A DNA stretch of 64,000 nucleotides, taken from positions 2,170,001 to 2,234,000 of the forward strand of contig CAVOKY010000005.1 of NCBI GenBank assembly GCA_963696645.1, read 5' to 3'. The position numbers and the translations under genes were made by a program. Below the pieces are notes generated by a model that did not search any database, was not told the origin of the DNA, and worked only from the letters and a program-made list of their open reading frames with translations. This document shows positions 18,726 through 27,480 of this stretch, piece after piece (position 1 is the stretch's first letter; every line of letters starts with the position of its first letter). Source of the stretch: JAMXLO01 sp963696645. GTDB taxonomy: Bacteria > Pseudomonadota > Alphaproteobacteria > Acetobacterales > Acetobacteraceae.

Positions 18726-18883
18726 CGGCGATGGCGTTGTTCGGGGGATGACATTGCCTGGATTGAGCGGGTTGGCAGTCTGTTTTGAACATGATGGCTC
18801 CATTCAATCGAGAGGAGCCCGCCATGAACCCGCCTGTTTCTTCTGTCGCGCGCATCGCGTTGGACTAACGTTCCGTATCAGAC

Positions 18884-19108
18884 ATGACATTGCGTGGGTC
18901 TTCGCCGAGGCGACGTGGGCCTTATCTTGGCGGAACGGCCAACGACGACCGGCACGAACTGATCTCCCACATCGAACGGCTCCGGGCGCTGTTGCGCCAA
19001 GCACGTGAGACTGTTGAGCATGCGGATCCAGAAGATCCGGTGCGCTATCCGGAGGGGATGTTGACGCAAATGGTGGGAGCACGAGGCGTAATCATTCCGG
19101 ATTATTGA
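18884..19108 (+). CDS. Possible small protein, 74 residues
   Basis: The frame from ATG 18884 gives an unremarkable Arg/Gly-rich start and then a well-formed helix, HELISHIERLRALLRQARET, ending in ARGVIIPDY. The helix suggests a genuine small protein. There is no clear ribosome site and no recognised family, so this remains doubtful. Confidence 0.3.
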   Translation: MTLRGSSPRRRGPYLGGTANDDRHELISHIERLRALLRQARETVEHADPEDPVRYPEGMLTQMVGARGVIIPDY

Positions 19109-19237
19109 CGTTTTGCCAACCCATGTGAAGTTTCGTTTTACGACACAAAATATAAAGTGGAGTTGTGAAATGTCCTTCGTATCGGTTCGCAGTGTGATAC
19201 CAGGTGTCGTAATGATTGACCCACAGGTCGGCCCCAC

Positions 19238-19325
19238 TCGTCATGCCGACGGAGGTCGGCATCCACGTCTTTATACTGCTGCGATCAGCAAAGACGTGGA
19301 TGGCGGGCCTTCGCCCACCATGACG
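19238..19325. repeat. Long imperfect palindrome, intergenic repeat type
   Basis: Arms CATCCACGTCTTT and AAAGACGTGGATG enclose a short loop (TGCTGCGATCAGC, itself palindromic: GCTG-CGAT-CAGC), and the outer parts TCATGCCGACGG / GCCCACCATGAC also partly pair. Repeats of this form (CATGAC...ATCCACGTCTT) are scattered between genes in many alphaproteobacteria. Confidence 0.6.
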
Positions 19326-19651
19326 GGGGTTGTTTGTCCGAGAGTCGGTCATTCTGACGCTTGGTATGACACCGTTCGCCGGAAAATCCGCGGGAGGTTA
19401 TGGTGGCATCGGCTTAGTCAGCACCGTCAAGCGTGATTTGCCGGACGGGGGCCATGCTGCTGCACATTTCTTAAGATTTGCGAGCCGTCCGACTGGCGGC
19501 CGGCCTTAACGGATTACGCCATTAGCCGACCCCGGGCCGGCGGGACATTCGGTTTCCCTCGCGTTTAAGCAATTCCGTTCCTCTTGATCCTCAATCTGCT
19601 TTTGGTTATGGGGGAGACTCGCAATTCAACCTTGCAAGGGTATGGTAGAAT

Positions 19652-20161
19652 ATGCGTTCGATGATGGCGGCAGCTTTATCAATCACCCTGGCGATTTGCG
19701 CGCTTTTCATCACCGCTCAGGCAGCGGCTCCTGACCCGCGTGTGGACCACGTTGATCGCGTTGTCTCGCTCACAAAGGCCTTGGTCAAGGGTGTGGACCA
19801 ATGCTTTAACCCATCCCACACCAAGGGCAATGCCGCAGTGAAGAACAGATTAATCAGACTAGAAAACACAGCTCTGAGCGTGAAATCCAGCCTGACCACT
19901 GGTGACGCCCCGAAACTCGCGCAATCGGCGGCTGAACTGAAGGAGCAATGGGAGGCATTTTCTGAGAAAGCGCCCATTGCCGCCCGTTTTCATTGCGACA
20001 CTCAACGCAGATGCATGGAGCTTGGCTTCGAGGGACATCCGAATTATCCACACTGCCAGCCCGTGAAGGGTGATAAGCATGCCAACGTTCAATACGTTCA
20101 GTTTCAGCAACTGTTGCGGTCCATCCCGCAACTCCTAGACGATTTGGCCCCCAAAAGCTGA
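19652..20161 (+). CDS. Exported hypothetical protein, 169 residues
   Basis: Starts at ATG 19652 with AAGGG about 14 bases upstream. The signal peptide is MRSMMAAALSITLAICALFI followed by TAQAAA. The mature part is helical with four Cys (GVDQCFNPSHTKG, ARFHCDTQRRCMELGF, YPHCQPVKGDK) that could form two disulfides in the periplasm. A long helix (KNRLIRLENTALSVKSSLTT) suggests a cytochrome-c-prime-like or four-helix fold, but no haem motif CXXCH is present. No family is recognised. It stands alone upstream of IS debris. Confidence 0.7.
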   Translation: MRSMMAAALSITLAICALFITAQAAAPDPRVDHVDRVVSLTKALVKGVDQCFNPSHTKGNAAVKNRLIRLENTALSVKSSLTTGDAPKLAQSAAELKEQWEAFSEKAPIAARFHCDTQRRCMELGFEGHPNYPHCQPVKGDKHANVQYVQFQQLLRSIPQLLDDLAPKS

Positions 20162-20303
20162 CAGGGCTAGGAGAAGCGTGGAGTGTAGTGCTGCGATGTG
20201 TTGCGTCAGCAGTCTATCAACATAGACTTGTACCAAGCGTGCACCATTTGGTACCTCAAGATGCAGTCCTTTAAATTCGCTTGGGTGCTGCAAATGGCTG
20301 GGG

Positions 20304-20590
20304 ATGATATCGTGGCAGAACTCGATTGGCGGCAAGGAACGCCCGGGACGCACCAGCAAGCGCGGCGCCAAATACATCCGCAGCCTCCTCATCGCCGGTG
20401 CGATCGCCGTGCTGCGACATGCGCGCAATCGACCGACACGCGACGGCACATGGGTCCGCGCGCCTGGAACGCAAGCCGACCAAGGTCGCCGCAGTGGCGC
20501 TGGCCAACAAGACAGCGCGCATCGTGTGGGCGGTGATGATGCGCGGGGATGGCTACCGCGCGAAGCAGGTTCTCGGGCAGCCGGCGTAGA
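20304..20590 (+). pseudogene. IS110-family transposase remnant (C-terminal part)
   Basis: One frame reads NSIGGKERPGRTSKRGAKYI then RSLLIAGAIAVLRHAR. After a frameshift near 20440 a second frame continues with RKPTKVAAVALANKTARIVW and AVMMRGDGYRAK. These are the conserved C-terminal parts of IS110/IS1111 transposases (the RGxxxxR and AVALANKxARIxWA stretches). The N-terminal DEDD catalytic domain is absent. The remnant probably runs to about 20680, the presumed element end. Confidence 0.8.
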
Positions 20591-20686
20591 CGCCGCAGGT
20601 CCGCACAGCATGCGAGGGTGAAGAGGACGTGATGGCGAGCGGTCGAGCCGTGGATCGGTAAGACCCGGGTAATTCAAGGCGCAACC

Positions 20687-20780
20687 ATGGCGGCCGATGT
20701 CGTGGGCTATTCGCGTCTGATTGCCGCCGGCGAAACCGGCACGTTGGCGCGCTTGCGCGCTGTCCGAGGCCTGAGACATT
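20687..20780 (+). pseudogene. Fragment of a class III adenylate cyclase gene
   Basis: MAADVVGYSRLIAAGETGTL then ARLRAVRG matches the opening of the cyclase catalytic domain found in TPR-containing class III adenylate cyclases (AADVVGYSRL...EGTLARL). The similarity stops after about 30 codons, so only the first part of the domain survives, next to the IS110 remnant. Probably a gene cut by the insertion. Confidence 0.6.
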
Positions 20781-20874
20781 ATACTCCGGACAAGCCCGAT
20801 ACGCATTACGGTCGCGGGCATGACCGATCAAAGCGCAACACAGTCCTAATCTACACGACACGTGGGAGGATGAT

Positions 20875-23403
20875 ATGGCTTGGCTGGGTCGAAAGAAACT
20901 CGCATTCATTCCGTTGTCTCGGACAAACATCGATACGGTGCCGCCAGACTGGTCCGATGAGATTATGCAGCGACTACTTTTCGACCCGACCATAGACCCG
21001 ACAACCGGCGCTCCGATACCAGGCTCCAACCGATCCGTCCGCGCCTATTTCCGCACTGTATCTTCCGGACTGGCGGATCTCGATGTCGTCGTGCTGCCTG
21101 CACAAACCATCGCGGAACAGGACGTTCCGCCCGACGCTCTGGAGGCGACAATGGGCGCCCAGCTGAGATCCCAGGGCTTTGTCGGCGCGGCGATCGTGAT
21201 GCCCGGTGGGGCGTGCGGTACGACCACCGTGAATACGAGTTTCAATTGGACCCGGATTTGCATGGGTGATGATCTCGGTGACTGGGTGGGCGAGCTCCTA
21301 CACAATCAGTGCAATCTTATCGACCTGTTTGATTACGCTGGGGACTATCAGTCCGGCGACAACATGGGTCCCTTTGACGAGGAGGCTGGCTATGAAGCTA
21401 CCCATCCCTCGGCTTGGACGAAGCGGGCCGTCGGATGGCTGGATCCTTCGGCCGTTGCGCTGCACCCGGGTGGAGTAGCCGAATATACCCTGTATTCGGT
21501 CAGCCTCATTCAACCGCCCCCGACCGGCAGAGTAGCCGCTGTCCAGATCGGCGCCGAGGTGCCATACCTCATGGTAGAAGCACGCCTGCAGGCCGACCAA
21601 TTTGATATCAATATTCCTAACGAAGGCGTTATCGTGTACCGGGTCCAGACAACAGATCAACTGGGGACTGCGCAGAATGAGATCGCTCCCCTTGCGCTGC
21701 TCACGACAAGAGCACTAACGGCGGGACAATCGTTTAGGACAGATGGCGTAACGATTGATGTGGGCAGCGCCGTGATGGGAGGCGGCTTCTCAATTCAGGT
21801 CGAGACCATCGAGACCGGCCAACTGCTGTCCTATGGAGACGCCGGGGTTTCGGACCCGGTGGTCGTCGGCTTCGACGGATGGCTGCCGTTCAAGTTTCTC
21901 TTCGCGGGTGTGAACCATGCCGGCGAGAACCGTATCTACGCAGTCAACCGATTACAAAACGGGCAGTTGCTGTCCTATGGGGACGATGGAACTCCCGGCA
22001 ATGTTTCGGACCCGGTGACCGTCGGCAACGACGACTGGCTGCCGTTCAAGTTTCTCTTCGCGGGCGTGAACCAGGCCGGCGAAAACCGTATCTACGCAGT
22101 CAACCAAGTCCAAAACGGGCAGTTGTTGTCCTATGGGGACGATGGAAGTCCCGGCAATGTCTCGGCCCCGGTGATCGTCGGCAACGACGACTGGCTGGAC
22201 TTCAAATTTCTCTTCGCCGGCAAGAATCTCTCCGGCGAAAACCGCATCTACGCCGTCAAGCAAGGGCAACTGCTGTCCTATGGGGACGATGGAACTCCCG
22301 GCAATGTTTCGGACCCGGTGATCGTTGGCAACGGTGACTGGCTGGACCTCAAGCTTATGTTCGCCGGCACGAATTTCTCCGGCGAAAACCGCATCTACGG
22401 GGTCAACCAAAGCGGGCAGTTGCTGTCCTATCGGGACGATGGAACTCGCGGCAATGTTTGGGGGCGGTTCGTCAGCCTCGGTGGATGGCTGGATTTCAAG
22501 TTTCTTTTCGCCGCCGAGAATCTTTCCGGCGAAAACCGCATCTACGCTGTCAACCATAGCGGGCAGTTGCTGTCCTATGGAAACACCGGAATTCCCGGCA
22601 ATGTTTCGGACCCGGCGATCATCGGAGTCAACCAAAGCGGGCAGTTGGTGTCCTATGGAAGCACCGGAATTCCCGCTAATGTTTCGGACCCGGCGATTGT
22701 CGGCTTCGGCGGATGGCTGCAGTTCAAGTTTCTCTTCGCGGGTGTGAACCAGGCCGGCGAAAACCGCATCTACGCAGTCAACCATGTCCAAAATGGGCAG
22801 TTGTTGTCTTATGGGGACGATGGAATTCCCGGCAATGTTTCGGACCCGGTGACCGTCGGCAACGACGACTGGCTGCCGTTCAAGTTTCTCTTCGCGGGTG
22901 TGAACCAGGCCGGCGAAAGCCGTATCTACGCAGTCAACCAATTACAGAACGGGCAATTGCTGTCCTATGGGGACGATGGAGCTCCCGGCAATGTCTCGGC
23001 CCCGGTGATCGTCGGCAACGATGACTGGCTGCCGTTCAAGTTTCTCTTCGCGGGCGTGAACCAGGCCGGCGAAAACCGTATCTACGCAGTCAACCAAGTC
23101 CAAAACGGACAATTGCTGTCCTATGGGGACGATGGAACTCCCGGCAATGTCTCGGCCCCGGTGATCGTCGGCAACGACGACTGGCTGGACTTCGAGTTTC
23201 TCTTCGCCGGCGAGAATCTCTCCGGCGAAAACCGCATCTACGCGGTCAAGCAAGGGCAACTGCTGTCGTATGGGGACGATGGAACTCCCGGCAATGTCTC
23301 GGCCCCAGTGGTCGTCGGCTACGGCGGATGGCTGGACTTCAAATTTCTTTTCGCCGGCAAAAATCTCTCCGGTGAAAACCGCATCTACGCTGTGGTTGGC
23401 TAG
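20875..23403 (+). CDS. M6-like (degenerate) protease domain fused to tachylectin-like repeats
   Basis: An 842-residue protein from ATG 20875 with ribosome site GGGAGG seven bases upstream. Residues 1-310 resemble M6/immune-inhibitor-A metalloproteases, notably HPSAWTKRAVGWLDPSAV after the active site. The zinc helix, however, reads GELLHNQCNLIDLFDY instead of HExxHxxGxxDLYDY: the first His is Gly, so catalysis is doubtful. From residue 315 there are eleven repeats of about 46-52 residues with the core GQLLSYGDDGTPGNVS and WLDFKFLFAG plus GENRIYAV, as in tachylectin-2 propellers that bind sugars. There is no signal peptide, which is odd for a lectin or protease. IS remnants flank it, so it was probably acquired. 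Confidence 0.65.
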   Translation: MAWLGRKKLAFIPLSRTNIDTVPPDWSDEIMQRLLFDPTIDPTTGAPIPGSNRSVRAYFRTVSSGLADLDVVVLPAQTIAEQDVPPDALEATMGAQLRSQGFVGAAIVMPGGACGTTTVNTSFNWTRICMGDDLGDWVGELLHNQCNLIDLFDYAGDYQSGDNMGPFDEEAGYEATHPSAWTKRAVGWLDPSAVALHPGGVAEYTLYSVSLIQPPPTGRVAAVQIGAEVPYLMVEARLQADQFDINIPNEGVIVYRVQTTDQLGTAQNEIAPLALLTTRALTAGQSFRTDGVTIDVGSAVMGGGFSIQVETIETGQLLSYGDAGVSDPVVVGFDGWLPFKFLFAGVNHAGENRIYAVNRLQNGQLLSYGDDGTPGNVSDPVTVGNDDWLPFKFLFAGVNQAGENRIYAVNQVQNGQLLSYGDDGSPGNVSAPVIVGNDDWLDFKFLFAGKNLSGENRIYAVKQGQLLSYGDDGTPGNVSDPVIVGNGDWLDLKLMFAGTNFSGENRIYGVNQSGQLLSYRDDGTRGNVWGRFVSLGGWLDFKFLFAAENLSGENRIYAVNHSGQLLSYGNTGIPGNVSDPAIIGVNQSGQLVSYGSTGIPANVSDPAIVGFGGWLQFKFLFAGVNQAGENRIYAVNHVQNGQLLSYGDDGIPGNVSDPVTVGNDDWLPFKFLFAGVNQAGESRIYAVNQLQNGQLLSYGDDGAPGNVSAPVIVGNDDWLPFKFLFAGVNQAGENRIYAVNQVQNGQLLSYGDDGTPGNVSAPVIVGNDDWLDFEFLFAGENLSGENRIYAVKQGQLLSYGDDGTPGNVSAPVVVGYGGWLDFKFLFAGKNLSGENRIYAVVG
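21817..23400 (+). repeat. Eleven tandem ~150-base coding repeats
   Basis: Each unit encodes GQLLSYG... to ...NRIYAVN, 138-156 bases long. Several units are almost identical in DNA (for example 21957-22112 and 22797-22952), while unit 6 (about 22560-22630) is cut to about 26 codons. This shows recent duplication and deletion by recombination. Confidence 0.9.
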
Positions 23404-23404
23404 A

Positions 23405-23697
23405 CGTTATATCCGTTTCTCGGGCCGGTCGCCGAAGGAACCGCTTGGCAGCAACGCCATCACGCTTTTCCTGCACCAGGAAATCCAGGACCACTCCATG
23501 TTGGTCCGCGGCGTGCCACAGATGGTGCAGCACGCCGTTGAGGCGGACGAAAACCTCGTCCAAATGCCACGTATCCCTGGCCGTGGCCTGCGTCGGCGCA
23601 ATCGCCTGGTGAATTCAGCGCTGAACTTGCGGCGCCAGTGGCGGATGCTCTCAAGCTGGCTTTGGTTCACAATTCTTGAATATCGGTTCGCGACCAA
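23405..23697 (-). pseudogene. IS6-family transposase remnant
   Basis: On the minus strand one frame gives ESIRHWRRKFSAEFTRRLRR and a shifted frame gives MDEVFVRLNGVLHHLWHAAD, then QHGVVLDFLVQEKRDGVAAK and RFLRR. Together they match the middle of IS6/IS26-type DDE transposases (WHLDEVFVRI...LWRAVDQ...LDILVQ...AAKRF). The N-terminal helix-turn-helix and the C-terminus are missing and a frameshift near 23560 breaks the rest, so the element is dead. Confidence 0.8.
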
Positions 23698-23804
23698 TGC
23701 CGCCGAACGTCCGGAAGCTACCCAAAACGGTCGTCAGGAATGTAAACCGTTCTGCGTTCGGTCAGCGACGGACCGTCACCTCATCGTTCAGGGGCTGCCG
23801 CTGC

Positions 23805-25649
23805 TCACTGCGGCTTGATCACCTCGACCACCAGCACCGCCCCGTGCAACTCGCGATCCGGATAGACCAGTGACGTGATGCGCACGCGGCACCGGATCGG
23901 CCGGCCACGCCGATCCACCGCGCCGACTTCCATATCCACCGTCTCGCCCTTGTCGATCACCCCCTGCACCGCGGGCGCGATTTGATGCACCGGCAGGCCG
24001 ATATCCAGTTCCACGAAGGCGCGATCGATCGTCTCGTCCTCGCGCAGCCCCCAGACACTCTCGCTGCCGCGGTTCCAGGAGCGCACCTTCTGCTCCCGGT
24101 CCACCACGATGATCCCGGCATCGGTGCTGCGCAGGATTGCCTCGGTATACCGCTGATAGGTCAGCGCCAGATCCGACTGCCGGCGCAGTTCCTCGTTGGT
24201 GGCCTGAAGCTCCTCGTTCGTCGCGCGCAATTCCTCGTTGGTCGTCTCGAGTTCCTCGTTGGTGGATTGCAGTTCCTCGTTGGTCGTCTCGAGTTCCTCG
24301 TTGGTGGACTGCAGTTCCTCGTTGGTCGTTTCGAGTTCTTCGTTGGCCGACTGCAACTCCTCGATGGTGGTCTCCAGGCTTTCGTGCGCCGCATCCAGGT
24401 CCTGCTGAAGCTGAAAACCCCGCGTCGTGTCGGTGAATGTCAGCAGGGTGGCCGACATGTTGCCTTCCCTGGTCACCAGCGGCGCCACGTCGATGCTGAG
24501 GCGGATCGGCTCCGCCGGCGGGCGGTGATACTCCTGGTGCTCGATGCGGATCGGCCGGCCCTGCCGATGCACATCGTCGATGCAACTGCGCAACTCGGCT
24601 GGACGATACGAGATGGCAAGATCGCGGAACGGCCGGCCCACGTCCGCGCCGCCTACCTCCAGCATGCGCCGCGCCTGCGCATTGGCGAACACCAGGATGC
24701 CGTCGCTGTCGATCACCAGGACCGCGCTGATGGCATTGTCCAGGATGGTCTCGAGCAGTTGGTGCTGCAGTGCAGGCGGGTCTTCCTCCGCGTCGCCGCT
24801 ACGCAACCCTGTGTCGCCCCGGCCGCGCCGCCATTCCTGCGGCACCTTCTGGAACAGCCGTTGCTTCAGGTCGATCGCGCGGAACAGCTTGGACCGTGCG
24901 AGCTGCGTCTCTGCCTTGCCGAGAAACAGGATGCCGTCGTCAACCAGTGCGTAGTGCAGCCGCGGCAGCACCGCGTTCTGCGTTTCCGTCTCCAGGTAGA
25001 TCATCAGGTTGCGGCACACGATCAGGTTGATGCGCGAGATCGGCGCGTCGTGCACGATGTTGTGCCGGCCGAAGATCACGCTTTTGCGCAGTTCGCGGTT
25101 GACGATGAACTGACTGCCCGTGTGCTCGAAATACTTCTGCCGCAGGGCTTCCGGCACGTGCTCCGCATCGCGCGCCGAATAGGTCGCGCGGCGCGCCACA
25201 TTGAGCGCCGGTTCGTCGAGGTCGGTGGCGTAGATCTTCACCCGCTGGCTGAATTCGCTGAGCCCCATCGCCTCGGCGAGCAGCATGGCAATCGAATATG
25301 GCTCCTCGCCCGACGCGCAGCCAATGCTCCAGATCCGGACGGTATCGTGCCGCTTCGATGCCACCAGCCGAGGCACGATCTCGGTGTTCAGCAAGTCCCA
25401 TGCGTCGGGATCGCGGAAGAACGAGGTGACGTTGATCAGGATGGTGTTCAGCAGCTCGGCGAATTCCTGCGGATGCGTTTCGAGGAATTCGTGATAGGCC
25501 TCGTGGTCCTTCGCCCCCACCTGCTCCATACGGAGTGCGATCCGTCGGCGCAGGCTGGTGCTCTTGTAGCCGCGGAAGTCGATCCCGCGACTCTCCTGGA
25601 TGTAACGGATCAGGTTCTGGAACGCTGCGTCGTTACGCTCGTCGGCCAC
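23805..25649 (-). CDS. cheR: CheR methyltransferase with coiled coil and PAS domains
   Basis: About 614 residues. I prefer GTG 25649 (ribosome site TTGGGGAAA, seven bases upstream), giving MADERNDAAFQNLIRYIQES; GTG 25685 is an alternative. Residues 1-270 form a CheR-type SAM methyltransferase: SLRRRIALRME, FFRDPDAW, IWSIGCASGEEPYSIAM (SAM motif I), NLIVCRNLMIYL. A PAS domain follows, then a coiled coil of near-exact 14-residue repeats (ELQSTNEELETTNE) and a second PAS (AGIIVVDREQKVRSWN). Similar fusions often carry CheB at the N-terminus; here CheB is separate at 17739. The target receptor is not in the window. Confidence 0.92.
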   Translation of the reverse strand: MADERNDAAFQNLIRYIQESRGIDFRGYKSTSLRRRIALRMEQVGAKDHEAYHEFLETHPQEFAELLNTILINVTSFFRDPDAWDLLNTEIVPRLVASKRHDTVRIWSIGCASGEEPYSIAMLLAEAMGLSEFSQRVKIYATDLDEPALNVARRATYSARDAEHVPEALRQKYFEHTGSQFIVNRELRKSVIFGRHNIVHDAPISRINLIVCRNLMIYLETETQNAVLPRLHYALVDDGILFLGKAETQLARSKLFRAIDLKQRLFQKVPQEWRRGRGDTGLRSGDAEEDPPALQHQLLETILDNAISAVLVIDSDGILVFANAQARRMLEVGGADVGRPFRDLAISYRPAELRSCIDDVHRQGRPIRIEHQEYHRPPAEPIRLSIDVAPLVTREGNMSATLLTFTDTTRGFQLQQDLDAAHESLETTIEELQSANEELETTNEELQSTNEELETTNEELQSTNEELETTNEELRATNEELQATNEELRRQSDLALTYQRYTEAILRSTDAGIIVVDREQKVRSWNRGSESVWGLREDETIDRAFVELDIGLPVHQIAPAVQGVIDKGETVDMEVGAVDRRGRPIRCRVRITSLVYPDRELHGAVLVVEVIKPQ

Positions 25650-25729
25650 TGGCAGGTTTCCCCAAGCCTCGTGCCATAGCACCACGCATGGCGGTTCCGC
25701 GCCAGTCTGGCCGATGCTACGGTGCGGCG

Positions 25730-25969
25730 GTGAGCGACAAGCCTCCCGAGGATATCTTCACGATGGCCGAACGCCATGTGCGGGAGGGTGAAGTGCGTGT
25801 CGCCCGCCAGGAAGCCAGCATCGCGAAGCTGACCCGCGACGGCCACCATGCCGCCGCCGCGCGCGGCGCCGAGGTGTTGCTGCAGATGCGCTGGTCGCTG
25901 GAACTTGCCCGCCGCCACCTGGCGTTCGAACGCGCGTTGCGGTCACGCATGCCGCCTGCTGGCGCCTGA
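25730..25969 (+). CDS. Small helical protein, 79 residues
   Basis: Starts at GTG 25730 (ATG 25763 is possible). The product MSDKPPEDIFTMAERHVREG then EVRVARQEASIAKLTRDGHH is charged and helical and lacks signal or membrane segments. It is divergent from the CheR gene. Small proteins of this look are common next to sensory genes in this bacterial group, but I cannot name a function. Confidence 0.6.
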   Translation: MSDKPPEDIFTMAERHVREGEVRVARQEASIAKLTRDGHHAAAARGAEVLLQMRWSLELARRHLAFERALRSRMPPAGA

Positions 25970-26312
25970 CGGGACGCCACGGCCGGCTGGTTGCGGTTGC
26001 CGCATTCGGAGCGGGACAATAAACCCGGCCACCGCGGAACCCGGTGTTTCTGCCTGCCGGCCAGTCAAGCCGGCCGGAGACGCGCCGATCCGCCGCTTCG
26101 ACGATGCCACGACCGGGCGCATAGTCCGCAAACGCAGCTTTACCGGCGGTATGGCAACTCGCCGGGCCTGATGCGGACGTGCCTGATCGACCCATTGTCC
26201 TGCGTCCGGTCAAGGGCCATGTTGATGGCATCGCCGGCACGGCCTTGCCATCAGGACACCGGCGGCAGAGAGAGGCGCGCGCTCCCCCTGACCAGCAAAG
26301 GGGAAGGTTCGG
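25970..26312. other. Intergenic region, nothing recognised
   Basis: About 340 bases between two small plus-strand genes. Open frames cross it but lack ribosome sites and family resemblance. Confidence 0.4.
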
Positions 26313-26498
26313 ATGCCAGAGAGCCGCGCTGGCCTTCAGCACGATATCGGCCTGCTGGAGCAGGCGATCGAGATCAGCTCGGACATGTTATCGTCGCCAT
26401 TGCTCGGCGCGACGGACTCCGTGGCAATCCAAGCGGAGATTGCAAGCATGGTGGGACAGCTTGCAGCACTGCAACGCCGCATCGCGTCGGTCAATTAG
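26313..26498 (+). CDS. Small helical protein, 61 residues
   Basis: ATG 26313 follows GGGGAAGG at a good distance. The sequence MPESRAGLQHDIGLLEQAIE then ISSDMLSSPLLGATDSVAIQ forms two amphipathic helices with a loop, ending AALQRRIASVN. No family is known to me. The size and helix pairing would suit a small regulator or adaptor, which is a guess. Confidence 0.55.
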   Translation: MPESRAGLQHDIGLLEQAIEISSDMLSSPLLGATDSVAIQAEIASMVGQLAALQRRIASVN

Positions 26499-26876
26499 CC
26501 CGATGCCCACACGCGACCCGTTCCGAACGTTCGGCCGTGATACGAGGAAGGCCGTGTCGGCACGTTTCCCCGCGACACTTTGAATCGGCCGATGAAGTGT
26601 CAGGCCGGCGCCGAATGCGGCTACGCCTGCCACTTGGCCGTTGCGGCGCAGGACCATATCTTCGGAGACGCCGAACCGCAGCATGATCCATGCGCCTGCG
26701 GAGCCGGCAGTGGGCTGTCAGCGCAAGATGGAGAGTTCACCGGCGCGCAAAGTTGGAAATGACACGCCGCGGCGGCAACACCGGCCGTGGTGCTGGCGTT
26801 GTTGGCCACTACCGCGGCCCTGCGCCCGAGCCGGCCTGCTGTGCGCAATTCATGCGGCATTCTCTTGGAGGGCGAT
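26499..26876. other. Intergenic region with possible gene debris
   Basis: About 380 bases. The minus strand at 26600-26690 has a short, coding-like stretch (MLRFGVSEDMVLRRNGQVAG) with no clear start or continuation, so it may be a gene remnant. Nothing else is seen. Confidence 0.35.
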
Positions 26877-27326
26877 TTGGACGCGGCCTATCTCTCAGCA
26901 CTCTCCGCCCTGGCAGGCGCGACCATCGGCGGGTTGACGTCGTTCGCAACCTCATGGACGACGCAGCGGACGCAGCTTCGTCACGCGCATCGCGAAGCTG
27001 AAAAGGCCAAGCTGGAGGCGCTTTATAGCGACTTCATCGCAGAGGCGGCACGCCTCTATGGAGACGCCGTGACCCGCCAGACGGAAGAGATCACTGGTTT
27101 GGTGCAGCTCTACGCCATGGTCGGGCGTATGCGCCTGGTTTCTGATCGGGCAGTGGTTGTTGCGGCCATGCGGGTCGAGGATGCCATCATCGAGACCTAC
27201 CTGGGTCCCAACCGCACCCTTCATGAATTGATGGACTTCGCCCACCAGGGTGGAATGGACTTCCTGACCGAATTCGGCGAGGCCAGCAGAAAGGACTTGG
27301 CAGACCGCGCAACGGCGGTGCGGTGA
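26877..27326 (+). CDS. Conserved small membrane-anchored protein, unknown function
   Basis: The likely start is TTG 26877, five bases after GGAGG, giving MDAAYLSALSALAGATIGGL then TSFATSW, a single N-terminal hydrophobic segment. The rest is a soluble helical bundle (RTQLRHAHREAEKAKLEALY, LVQLYAMVGRMRLVSDRAVV). 149 residues in all. The frame is open further upstream to a GTG, but that part looks random. I have seen this type of protein in many proteobacterial genomes as an uncharacterised family; its role is unknown. Confidence 0.7.
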   Translation: MDAAYLSALSALAGATIGGLTSFATSWTTQRTQLRHAHREAEKAKLEALYSDFIAEAARLYGDAVTRQTEEITGLVQLYAMVGRMRLVSDRAVVVAAMRVEDAIIETYLGPNRTLHELMDFAHQGGMDFLTEFGEASRKDLADRATAVR

Positions 27327-27480
27327 CGACTGGCCATGTCGTCAACGCGTCTGTTGTGCGATGGCATTTAGGATCGAAGGCAGACGCCTCGTGGGGCCGC
27401 GAAATTCAAGGGTTCCGCACTTCTGAAAAATGTCAGATGCCAGCATAAAGTTCGCGCCATGCTCACGAACGAAACTCCCT

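Larger units (their letters stand above)
18726..19651. other. Long intergenic region
   Basis: About 925 bases between cheB and a small exported protein. Apart from the doubtful 74-residue frame and the long palindrome at 19238-19325, I see no gene. The part from 19440 to 19640 has no motif I recognise. Confidence 0.4.

Noticed and set aside
21952..22941. Long minus-strand frame with repeats in the lectin region
   Set aside because: Antisense of the tandem repeats; the plus strand has the ribosome site and the known repeat core.
21817..23400. Tandem repeats as a CRISPR array
   Set aside because: The units are about 150 bases, fully coding and without unique spacers.
23982..25679. A 565-codon plus-strand frame
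   Set aside because: Shadow of CheR-PAS; its repeats mirror the coiled-coil repeats of the real gene.
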